DNA of 64,000 bases from Arbacia lixula (Eukaryota; Echinodermata; Echinoidea; Arbacioida; Arbaciidae): positions 13,357,038-13,421,037 of the forward strand of contig OZ022596.1 of the NCBI GenBank assembly GCA_963669155.1, read 5' to 3'. Made by a program: the position numbers and the translations under genes. This document shows, piece after piece, positions 39,445-49,909 of the stretch. Below the pieces are notes generated by a model. That model was not told where the DNA came from, ran no database searches, and saw only the letters and a program-made list of their open reading frames with translations. Within the stretch, counting starts at the first letter, position 1, and every line of letters starts with the position of its first letter.

Positions 39445-39977
39445 CTAGAACTAAAAAATATACAAAATTGAAACATGTATTATATCAACATATGACTTCA
39501 CATAGGAAAATATTAATAGTGACTGATCGGCAATAGCGACGATTAATAAAAAGCGGCAAAACATGAGTATTGCAGAGATGTAAGTATAAACAATGATTGG
39601 TTGATTGAATGACTGATAAGAAATTAACGACACTACTAACACTTGAGTGTCATATAAGTGTCGAACAGTTCATCTAAAAAGATTATACCATTCAAGTTTC
39701 CCTCATGTGATTTACAGAATTTGAGAAGGATTATAAATCAGAAATAAATCAATATGTTAACTTCTTCCTCGGAATAACTTCCCTACTCTTTATGAAAAGA
39801 GAAGCATGTTCTTTAACGTGCCAATGGTGTGACTCTCCTTTACACGTGATCGACGGTTTAAAGTCTCCTCCGAAAGACTAGGCAATTGGAATAAAATACG
39901 TTGCCCAAGGGTATACATGTTGGGATTGGGATACGATCAGTTTTCCACTGAAAATCAAGTGTGAAGATTGATCTTCT

Positions 39978-40280
39978 TTAGAAAGTTTGTACCACATAAT
40001 CGCGAAATATCTCTAAATAATGTCTTGAGGTCAGGACAATCAAAAAGTTAATACGAATATTTGCAAGTTCAACACATTCAAGGAGAATGTGTTTAATTGT
40101 TAGTGTATAATTACATGACATGCATTGAGGTGGAGTTTCTAGTGCAAATAAGTATGCATGAGTCAAATGAGAATGCCCAATACGAGCACGGGTCAAGTAT
40201 AAACAATGCAGAAGAAGGTTTACCTGTAAATGCCTCACTGGCTTGATAAATTGGGTACACCTGTGTAAAAAGAGCATGCA
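39978..40280 (-). mobile_element. LINE C-terminal fragment
   Basis: The 99-residue frame reads LTRARIGHSHLTHAYLFALE, then PPQCMSCNYTLTIKHILLEC. This is the Cys/His-containing tail found at the end of Jockey/CR1-type LINE polymerases. It is inserted between TMEM53-like exons 1 and 2 in the same orientation. Confidence 0.8.
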
Positions 40281-41130
40281 GATAAATCATGTAAATAAAA
40301 TAATTACACCGGGGAGCTAAAGCTGCTAACTTATTTTATTCTATGTTGCGCCAGGTAAAGAGTATTTAGAGAGGATGAATGCTGTTTGTCACATAGTGGG
40401 TTTCTTCATAAATAAGATAAATAATTAATAAAAATCGAAACTAATATCTATGTAGTTTCAAAATAAAACTTTAATTAAAAGGAATGCATGAAATAATAAG
40501 ATTAAAATGAAACGCAATAACATACACATATCAATTGAATTGAACAGTGAAATATTGCCTCAATAAAATAATCTTTGAATAGGCATGATGATGGATAAAC
40601 AATCAAATACTTCCCGATTGACTCTGTCTACTAGTCATATATATATCAAAAGTATTGAATGAAATTATGGGTTTACATCAAACTATCTTCGTTACAGATA
40701 TAAAAACCTGCACATGGCCGGTTGATAATGTTCAGCGCAGTGTGCAGCGTCAATACAACCCGGTTGCCTTGACGACGCGATCGCGATAAGGTTGATTTTT
40801 GAAGCGCGACTTCATCAAAAGACCCGCTGTCGAGGTTACACGGTAGGACGTCGATGCCCGAGCTGAGGTGGTTGTAGTTGCGATCCTCGATGCTCGGCGA
40901 CGTCGATGAAGGAGACCAGGAAATCGAACTGTCACCGCCCGGTCTGGGTGCAAGGGCACGTGATGGCTGAACCCTTGATTACGTCTGAAATACAGTTACA
41001 CCGAATCATAAATATATATTCAACCCAAGTATAACTTGTACGCTTTAACTTTATATTTTGTAAAGCACACGACATCTTAAAATGACAATAATCACACTAT
41101 TTGGTTTACCAATTAATAGACTTCGCCAAA

Positions 41131-41152
41131 AAAAAAAAAAAAAAAAAAAAAA
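41131..41152 (+). repeat. Poly-A run
   Basis: A pure A run starting near 41,130. It could be a retroposon tail, but I recognise no element upstream of it. Confidence 0.6.
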
Positions 41153-41159
41153 ATACAGC

Positions 41160-42656
41160 AACCGGATATCTCCTCGAAATCTCCAATTACCATAATAGCC
41201 ATTTACTAGCATGATAATGTCCAGTGCTAGAATGATTCATACCTCTGCTTTGTACAATACTTCCATTTAACCAGCAACCATTACTTATGACCGCTTGTTA
41301 ACAAAATGCGTAAGTTGCATAAACCATTGATTATCAAAACATATAGCCACGCTAAAGTAGTTCTCATTTTCATCCCAATATAAATATATGCCGTAAATAC
41401 ACGGTGGTACCGATCAATGAGAAATACCCAACAATATAGGCTTCCTCAAAGTTCGACATGGCTGACATAAAATGGCCGACTTTTGTTACTTGCCAAAAGA
41501 GGGCGTTTATGACATATGCCTACTAATTAAACACATTTCAGTTTTTGCTGAAAAATATATACGTTCAGTTTCCGAACTAGAAGAAATCATTCAATTTGAA
41601 ATGGTAATTTTCGTGTCAGAAATTGTTTGCATTTAAAATGTTCATTTTAGTTGAAAGCACTGATTTTTAGAAAGTCAAACTTTAATCTGAAAGACTTGCC
41701 TATACAGAAATTAATCAGTTGTAGAAACCCCCGCAAACTGGCATGTTTCAGACTTACAGTTATTTTAATTGAAGTTCCTGTTGCCTGCCTCCCGGAGGAA
41801 TTTGTGTCCACACGACGGCCGTCTGCACTTCCCGCTCATGACAGCAGAAACAGTGGCAGCTAGAGTTGGGGTGGATGCACTCACTCTCATGCAGCAAGTC
41901 CCCAGACTTCCCCGACTCTCTCCCGCGCACAGGACTCCTCCCCGTGGGTGACAAAACACGTAAATTACGACAAAATAGGTTCTCCTACCACTCCCTCAAA
42001 CTCATGTACCCTCGGACCCTCGTTCCATCATACCAAAACAAAATCTACCAATCATGTTCTCCCATATGTGTCTCGTCACTTACTATTACATAATTCCCTT
42101 AGGGAAAAATCAGGCAAACCGAAAAAAAACCGCGGGTAACAATAGATTTGGCACGGCTCCTAGCTGCGAAAAGGATAGACAAAAGAATTAAGAATGTGAT
42201 ACATCCAGTGCGCCACAGAGCCTAGGTTACCTGTATTGTAAAACATATGGTATAAGGGCTTTTAGAAGATGAGTCGAATTAACTCGGCCATGTGGTGTTT
42301 AAAGCTATTACAAAAGAAACACATTACTGAGCAACGTGGCTTCCATTGCTAGTCAGTTAACATTTGTAGTTTGGCTTACATTTTATTTTGACACTGTTGA
42401 TTTGAAAAGAATTACGAAACTAAGCATTCTGAATGTGGGCTGGTAATAAATTCTAGGTTATTGGGCCTAAACAACGGGCAGATTTGGAAAGAGTATTTTG
42501 TATTTCACTTTCCACATGTGGAATTTTACAGGTTAAAAAGGTATTGTACTGATGAATTTCAGCATTCAATGAAAACATGTGCATGAGATATTAGGTTTAA
42601 AAAGTATCTACGCATTAAACAGGCAATTTGCATCGTATTCATATCAAAAACATTAA
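41160..42656. other. Gene-free stretch with a GC-rich island
   Basis: Most is AT-rich and featureless. The block 41,770-41,960 is GC-rich with open frames on both strands (for example MSGKCRRPSCGHKFLREAGN on the minus strand). It might be an exon, perhaps of the TMEM53-like gene, but nothing decides this. Confidence 0.35.
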
Positions 42657-43210
42657 AGGGTTACTAACTTAGAAAAATAAGTTCCCATTTATCTATGTAA
42701 AATTACCCACTAAAAACGAATTTCACATTCGTTTGCCGCAATAAAGTCTCATTTTGACGAAAATTTGAAAAACCGCACGCCTCCAGTGACGTATGAGAAG
42801 TCAAAATGCCATGAATGCCAACGTCGTAAATAAAATATTTTATTCACGCCATTCAAACAATACGTTACCAATGGGAATCCCAAAGCTTGTCCTAGGTTTG
42901 TCTGAGTAGCAACAACTGATATATTCAAAGTGCACTCCATCCATTGAATCTGAATGACAAGATACAGGTGAATGCAATACAGCGTTACTAGGCAGTTAGG
43001 AGAAAGTTGTGAATACATTACGATAATGGTCTATTGTTGACTTCCGTACAATCTATGGAATTTTGACTTCTCATACGTCACTGGAGGCGTGCGTTTTGTC
43101 AAGTTTTCGTCAAAATGAGACTTTGTTGCGGCAAACGAATGTGAAATTCGTTTTTAGTGGATAATTTTACATATATTACTGGGAACTTATTTTTCTAATT
43201 TAGTAACCCT
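42657..43210. mobile_element. TTAA MITE, AGGGTTACTAA family, complete
   Basis: The ends AGGGTTACTAACTTAG...TAATTTAGTAACCCT are flanked by TTAA (42,653-42,656; 43,211-43,214). The arms are about 150 bases each (both include CACTGGAGGCGTGC or its complement) around a ~250-base unique middle. A second, partial copy begins this window. Confidence 0.92.
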
Positions 43211-44160
43211 TTAAGCAACGTTCAAACAGGGGTAACGAAGATTCAAGGTAATGAGAACTGACACATAATAGGATTCTGTTTTGTATAAGCGATGAAGTCT
43301 GACTACTTACGAAAAATGCAACGAACCCCAAAACGCATTGCAAATAGCGATTGAAATCACCATACAACTCCAAAATGTATTTTTGATTCCCTTCATTAAA
43401 CACACGAGTAACCTAAATCATTAATGCACATTTTGGAGGGAATTGCACGTCATTATTCAAATGACTAAATTGCTTCTTTTACATTATATCTGCGAATAGC
43501 TTAATGAACAATTTCGAATAATTATTCGATTTATCAAGCAGTTTCAAGCCTTTCTATGTTATACACGAAGAAAAAGAATAATCGCTGTCATGATAGCAGG
43601 CATTGTATAAAATACACTGGTACACTTCACAAGCCACATTGTGTTTGTAATAATAATAATTGTTCATGAATGATGCCAAAAGCATGGCAAAGGTAAGAAA
43701 ATTGCAACGGGACACATGTGTTTCAATTACAAGACGTTCGTTTTTTTCCCTCTTAAACTTAATTATGTTATTTATTTGACGGGAAGCACGGAGAGTGAAT
43801 TGAATTCACAACGTCACAGATACCCCTGTTATTCATTCTGCAAATGCTTGGCGAACAGTAGACTCATGAATTACAACGTGTTGCGTAGCGTGGGAAATGA
43901 CACTGCATGAATTATGTTTTCACATTATCATTGGGCCGTTACATTACCAGTCTATTCGGAAAAAACCTGGTGGAAATTAGATTTTTGCTTTTTTATTTGT
44001 CACCCAAATTCTCATAAACTTCGCATATTGACTATAAGATCTAGTATACATCTAGTACTTTGCAAACTGTACCGTTAATAAAATTATAAGGCTACAGAAA
44101 CCGTGGATGATTTATAATACCCTGTTCAACCATCCAACGTTCCGTCTCAAGTCACAGAAT
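43211..44160. other. Gene-free stretch upstream of the SRCR gene
   Basis: No repeat or gene recognised. The missing 5' exon(s) of the SRCR gene, including the signal peptide, may lie here or further upstream, but I could not identify them. Confidence 0.45.
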
Positions 44161-44182
44161 TACAAGATTAACCATCTTGGGG

Positions 44183-44440
44183 GGGGGGGGGGGAGGGGGG
44201 GGGGAGGGGGGGGACATTTCATATTGAGTCCCCCCCCCCCCCCCCCCTTCGAAATGGTGGTGGTGGTGGTGGGGGGGGGGGGGGGGTTATGACGTTTTTC
44301 GAAAAAAAATCAATCAGACAGAAAATAGTGGGGGGGGGGCATTTGATATTGTGTCCCCCCCCTTTCCAAATGGTGGGGGGGGGGGGGGGGGGACGCGACC
44401 CCCCATCCCCCCCCCCCCCCCCCCCCCGGATTTCCGCCCA
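44183..44440. repeat. G-run/C-run repeat family, copy B
   Basis: It holds two rounds of the pattern seen at 27,413-27,715: G run, CATTTnATATTG, C run, AAATGGTGG, and finally GGATTTCCGCCCATGA. Runs exceed 20 bases, so length is probably unreliable in the assembly. Confidence 0.75.
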
Positions 44441-44555
44441 TGATGAGGATGATGAGGTCAAAGGTCATCTAGACACCATTTGAAATATTTGAAAAACAAC
44501 TTAGCACTGTTTATTGATTGCGAAATTAGGCGAGACTCATAGTTTGCGAACCATC
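44437..44555 (-). repeat. Inverted copy of the 19,380 repeat
   Basis: The words GAGGTCAAAGGTCATCTAG, AAAAACAACTTAGCACTG and TTATTGATTGCGAAATTAGG are the reverse complement of 19,375-19,475. It carries the DR1-type motif AGGTCAAAGGTCA. Confidence 0.85.
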
Positions 44556-44791
44556 TTGTGTAATGTACCAACGATTGTGTAGATAAAAAAAAAATGTTAT
44601 TTCATTGTAAATCAATACGATTCTCCAGACTTTTCAATCAATATGTGTCTTTACGTTTCTTTTCTTTCTACACTGTACCAATAAATACTGCATTGAAATT
44701 GGATTGGATTGAATATCGGCAGTAAACATGCTATCCATTCTTTAGCTACTTATTTTGTCTTTGCTTTTGATCATGATTCTCATTCTTACAG

Positions 44792-45124
44792 ATGCGTTAG
44801 AGTCGGAAAATGTGGAAATTGAATATTTGCCGGAGACAGATCATCTGACACTCATTATCAATGACGAACGATACTTTGTGTGCCAAGATGAATGGAGCGC
44901 TGCGGCTGCTGACGTGAACTGCCGGTTGCTAGGGTTCGATCGGTCCGTACCTAGCCCGGGTAGAATGTTTTCGTTGTCTGTTGGACTCGCAGAAAGTAAC
45001 GTAGGCGGATACATACTGGGAGTGCGCTGTTCGGGCGGCGAACGGGATTTGAAGGAGTGCACGTTCCTGCCATCGATTCGCGCGTGTCCGTCAGATCGGA
45101 TAGTCACACTGAAATGTTTGACAG
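44792..45124 (+). CDS. SRCR gene exon A: SRCR domain 1
   Basis: Acceptor CATTCTTACAG, donor GTAGGT; 333 nt, phase 1 on both sides. Domain landmarks are FVCQDEWS, DVNCRLLGF, GVRCSGGERDLKEC and VTLKC, with six cysteines in SRCR-like spacing. Confidence 0.85.
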
Positions 45125-48100
45125 GTAGGTTAACTAATCTTTGATCACATGTAAATTTGTGCCACATGTTATAATGTCTGGTTGGTAGGAGGTTGTGTCG
45201 CCATACCTGTATGATACACTTGATTAGCTGCTTTAAAATTTGTTTAAAAGTTTCGTATATGCTAGGGTTAGATTCATAAGACTACGTCACTTTAAAATGA
45301 TGATTTTCTTGGCCAATATGCTAATGGAAATACAGAAGCGGCCGATGAAACTCCCATTGTGTACCCTGGCGGTGTGCGTCTCTCCGCCGGCAGCGCACCC
45401 CACGAGGGCTTGGTGGAACTGGCCTTCTCTGGCCGCTGGTACCCGCTGTGCTCTAAGTACTGGGACGAATACCAAGCTGATGTTATCTGCCGCACTCTGG
45501 GCTACAAAGCTGCCTTACGCTTGTCGAGACGGTGGCCGGATCCGACGTCAACGACATCCTCTTCTGATGAAGATGTTGGTGCTGCCGGTGATTATGACGT
45601 CGACGGGCAATCTTCTTTAACGCCGATTACAATGTTAATGTGCGAGGGTGACGAGCAGATTGTAACGGAATGTGCGCTCGGACTCGAAGACGCATTCGAT
45701 TGTGATCTGGATAGATTGGCTGGTGTTGTGTGCGGTGAGATCATTATATTAGCAGGGATGTGTTATGGAAGGATATGAAGCAACTTTCTCTCTTTGAACC
45801 CATGTGCCAAGCCGCTGAAAAGTTATGGTGTTCTCAACAGGTGCTGTTCAGGTATTTGAACAATTATGAACATGATTGCGTGGCAACGGCTTCTCAGAGA
45901 GAACAAAAGATATGTAGAGTCTCATTACGCTTGACCAATTCTGTTAATGGAATTTATACTTCCATGACCATTACAGGTATCAACAAACAAAAATAAACAA
46001 GATTTTTAAGTAAATTATCTCCGCTGCACGCAAACGCACACAAACACCGTTAATGATAATACACAGCTTAATATATCATTTTCAGAATGGTTGAATCCCA
46101 CAATGCACAAGATGTCGGAAAAAGATGAAATTGGTCAATTTTGTAAGTAATACATATATCTTATATGTCCGTTTTTTTTAATGATTCTTCATTACTTTTC
46201 GAAACAAAAGCAGAGTAAAGGATCTGTCATAATCTACTTAACCTCCTTATAATTTGCAAACAAATTTATCAAAAACAAAGCTTCTAGAGACAAATGGGCA
46301 ATTAAAGAAATTTCTTCTTCAAGTTGACAACAGCTAAATGTCGGCCCGACACATGGAACATCAAAGCATTGTCATGATTATGGAATGCTTTTAACATTCA
46401 TGAACACGCTTTACAACCCATACAGATGTTTTAATGTATAATGCTCGAGTTTCTTCTCCTTCCTAACACCTCCCTGATATTAGTGTGTGTTAATGGTTAC
46501 CTATGTTACGTGTACAGCAAGAGAACCATTATTGCAGTCGTTTTGATCATTAACATGGCCATATTACATGTCTACAGAATGTTTGGCACTGACACCAAAA
46601 TATCGATTTTATCCTCGAACTTCACATTGACATCGCCATGTAGTTCAATGGTCAACTTATTTTGTTTGAGTTCTGTTTCAATCGTTTTGGTTAAATTGAC
46701 GTTCTACCGATTTTGAAACAGATGCAAGAGCCAATTCATTACAACAGACTTTTAACTACACATTTAACGATGCCTCCGGCGTCCAGCGCCACAAACGACT
46801 GACGTCAAAAGACTGACAGGGTGAGCGGTGCAGTTACGAGCTATTTCTCAGATTTGTTTTTATCGCAAGGACACTAATAATTCATTAAAAAGCAACGTCA
46901 CGTTAACGTGCATAATTTATCTTTCTATAGACGATCTGTCCTATCGGAGCAGCGATTAAATGATTAAACCTACAGCGTAAGTGACGAATCGTGTCTAACT
47001 CGGCTAGATAGTGTGTTATCGGTGAGCGAACGCGGTGCGGACAACATTGATTTTCTTTATTCAAATGGATTAGAACAGACCAAATATTAACGTATTTAAG
47101 GCGAGATCTCGCCGTGTCAGTCTTTTATCCAGTCGTTTTGTGGAGTCTTTCTGGGCACGAGACACCTTGGTACGGCGTATGCCAACATATGAACCATTTG
47201 GCGTGTACGCCAACGTACGTCGAATATGATATGGGTATAGGTCGAAGTAGGGCGTGGTCGTCGCAAAATCTTGTGCATGCACAACACTCTTCGACGTATG
47301 TCAACTAGTTTTTCTTTCGTACGTTTCGCGTAAGTTTCACGTAAGTTGTAAGAAGGGTAAGGTTTGCGCTTGTTGACACACGTTTACACATATTTCTAAT
47401 CTGTTTATGCATCGAGACCACGTCTAGCGTACCCAAAATATTTACCATCAGATGTTACGCGTTTAAAACTAGCATCGAATGTACCTCAGACGTATATTGA
47501 CGCATATGGACATATATGACGTTTACCGTTCGAGCACAGAACTTACTGAACGAGGCCACTGAATTTGCCGATAATGGTAAATCGGCAACGTCATAGACAG
47601 TGTTCCTTTTGCCAGTCAATTTTAAAAAAGAAACACGAAACATTAAGGAAAATACTGTATCAGAAGTACCCTGCCAACAATAGAACTAGAAACTGATTTT
47701 AATTGACGAAATTTTGAGAAGATTTTTGGCTGGTTCGACCGAAACCTATAGCCTAAGGATGGAGACCGTTGTGGCTATGGTCCGCCAGTGCGGTTATACA
47801 CTAGAATTTTCTTTGGCTTAACACGTAATCATTGGTAAACAGTTGCTGCGCGCTACGCATTAATTGGACTATCGTTGGGCATACGTTTTGTACCCGTGCA
47901 ACACGCGAGAAAGTCCTTACTGTTAGGTACATATATATATATATATAAGTTTTGAAACGTTCCTTATAGGCTACTAATACGGTATGTATCCGCACAAATT
48001 GTTATGAATACGCTATGTATACGTCCAACATTGACAATGATTGAGAAAAAAAACATCGTCAGTTCAGCGTAAGTCAGCGTTTTAGAGAAAGTAGTGTATA

Positions 48101-49878
48101 TCAGCACGTCACTGTGTCCCCTAGATTTTTGTTGTGGTGGGGAAACAAGTAATCTTAGCCTTATAGTATCCTGTACTGCCAAATAGACATTATGCACAAC
48201 GCTCGCGAAGATGAGCTGTAAAATGGCTCTTAAGATATGAATTTTGTACTGTAAGTATGTATTATCTGCTTTGCACCTCCAACATTAAGCTCCTCGTAAT
48301 GTCATAAAATACAGAAGGAGCGACTTATAAATGCGGATTTATAAATGGAATCGAGGCCTTGTCGTTGAGAATGAATGTTCATTCCGCATGGGGTGCTTGG
48401 AGCTATCACGCTGTGCATTCTGACGTTCAGGGCGAGGGGGGGGGGGGGGGGGAGTAACTAAATGTTCTGTGTGTAAAGCGTATAAAAATGCATAGGGTGT
48501 GAAGTCTCCGGGTCACTAAGTATATGCCCCACAATGACAATCACAACATACGACTCCCTCGGCACTAAACATTGGTTGATGAAGTAGGCCTACACATACA
48601 AAGGCCATTGTTAGCTACAACAGATCTATGAATTAGCGTATGTGTACCGCAGGTACACGTCAATCTACGTGTACGTACACGATAAACGTGACATAAATAC
48701 TTGTGGACAAGTATAAGGTGGTCTGTGTGCACAGACATGGGCTGGTAAATGCATGGTGACACCATCTATTCAATAGAAATCAGAGGCAGTGCTCAAGAAA
48801 GCTCATAGCACACCGACAATGCATTTGAAGTACTTGATATAATCAATAATTTCCCAAATAAAAAGAGCTGCGGAAAAGATGACATCGACATATTACTCTC
48901 AAATACATCTCACCACAAATAATAGATCCCTTGAAACACATTTTAACACTTCTCTTATAACAGACACTTTTCCAAATGACAGCCAAAGAGGTTCCAATAC
49001 AAAAGAAAATGGTAACTCGACAAATGTTGAAATTATAGACCAATTTCTCTTCTGACAGCTTTCTCCAAAATCCTCGAAAAGATAATTTGCACCAGAAAAT
49101 CTCCTTTCTTGAACAAAACGACGTACTAAGTTAATCACAATACGGATTTGAAAGTAAACGTAACACCACTCACGCAATTCTCAATCTCATTGATAACGTT
49201 ACAAAGTCGCTTGACTCTCACTTACACACCGTAGGTATCTTTTTATATTTTTCGAAAGTTTTCGACACTATTGACCACAAAATACTCTTCCAATAAACAT
49301 GGATGTGGAATATAAAGCAAATGATCAACTTTTGCAAAAGTTGATCATTTCCTATATATTTTACATCTGAAACCCACTATCTATGCCAAAATGACAATTT
49401 GACGTACAAAACTAATGTTAGGACGCGCGTTAGGACGCGTTAGTATGAGCTATTGTTAGTCAATCGATAGTCCGAGTGTAACGCACTTTTATTTCGCGCG
49501 TACTCAAAATATTGATCACGCGTTAGGACTGTGAGGAGTAAACAGATCAACGAAACCAAAAAGTACTATAACATAGAGTATAACGAACTTTTCCTCTCAT
49601 GTGATCAGATGGGCAAACCTACGCTTTATCTCGTGATCAATTCTTGACCAATTCTATAGCAACCTTCTTAGTAGCTGTATGTGGAATATGATAAGCGATA
49701 TCTTTACCTGCACTTAGATCATGTCTAATCAGGCGTTACGAAACACTGCTTGGTGCACGCGCAACACGGCATTGCTGGGGAAAAAAGATCGTAAAATCCC
49801 ACCGCCCTGGTGTCCGCAGCGCATGAATTATCTTTGGAAAAGCCGTGATGGTGACCGAAACGCCCCCCCCCCCCCCCC

Positions 49879-49909
<31 letters not shown>

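Larger units (their letters stand above)
38496..40960 (-). pseudogene. TMEM53/DUF829-like host gene, decayed
   Basis: Three candidate exons lie on the minus strand. The first (near 40,750-40,960) gives IEDRNYNHLSSGIDVLP and SFDEVALQKSTLSRS. The second (39,086-39,444) gives MTRPIDIAWPANAKEIAREI, LDYVKDGDTRPLLVHAFS, then in other frames YASVRYRIAAQILYS and FTQFVTKRVTETYHWLTNKY. The third (38,496-38,681) gives VNEIFTGRTVKAPALNLFFR and PIATAKEYDELVEQWRKH. The HAFS motif and overall order resemble TMEM53 (DUF829), an alpha/beta-hydrolase-like membrane protein family. The second exon has frame changes and an in-frame TAG at 39,182-39,184; the third ends early at a TAG at 38,496 with coding-like sequence after it. 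An expected middle exon was not found. I call it a pseudogene. Assembly error is the alternative. Confidence 0.55.

Noticed and set aside
41765-41959. GC-rich open frames on both strands as a coding exon
   Set aside because: No family similarity and no decisive splice signals; kept only as a note in the gene-free stretch.
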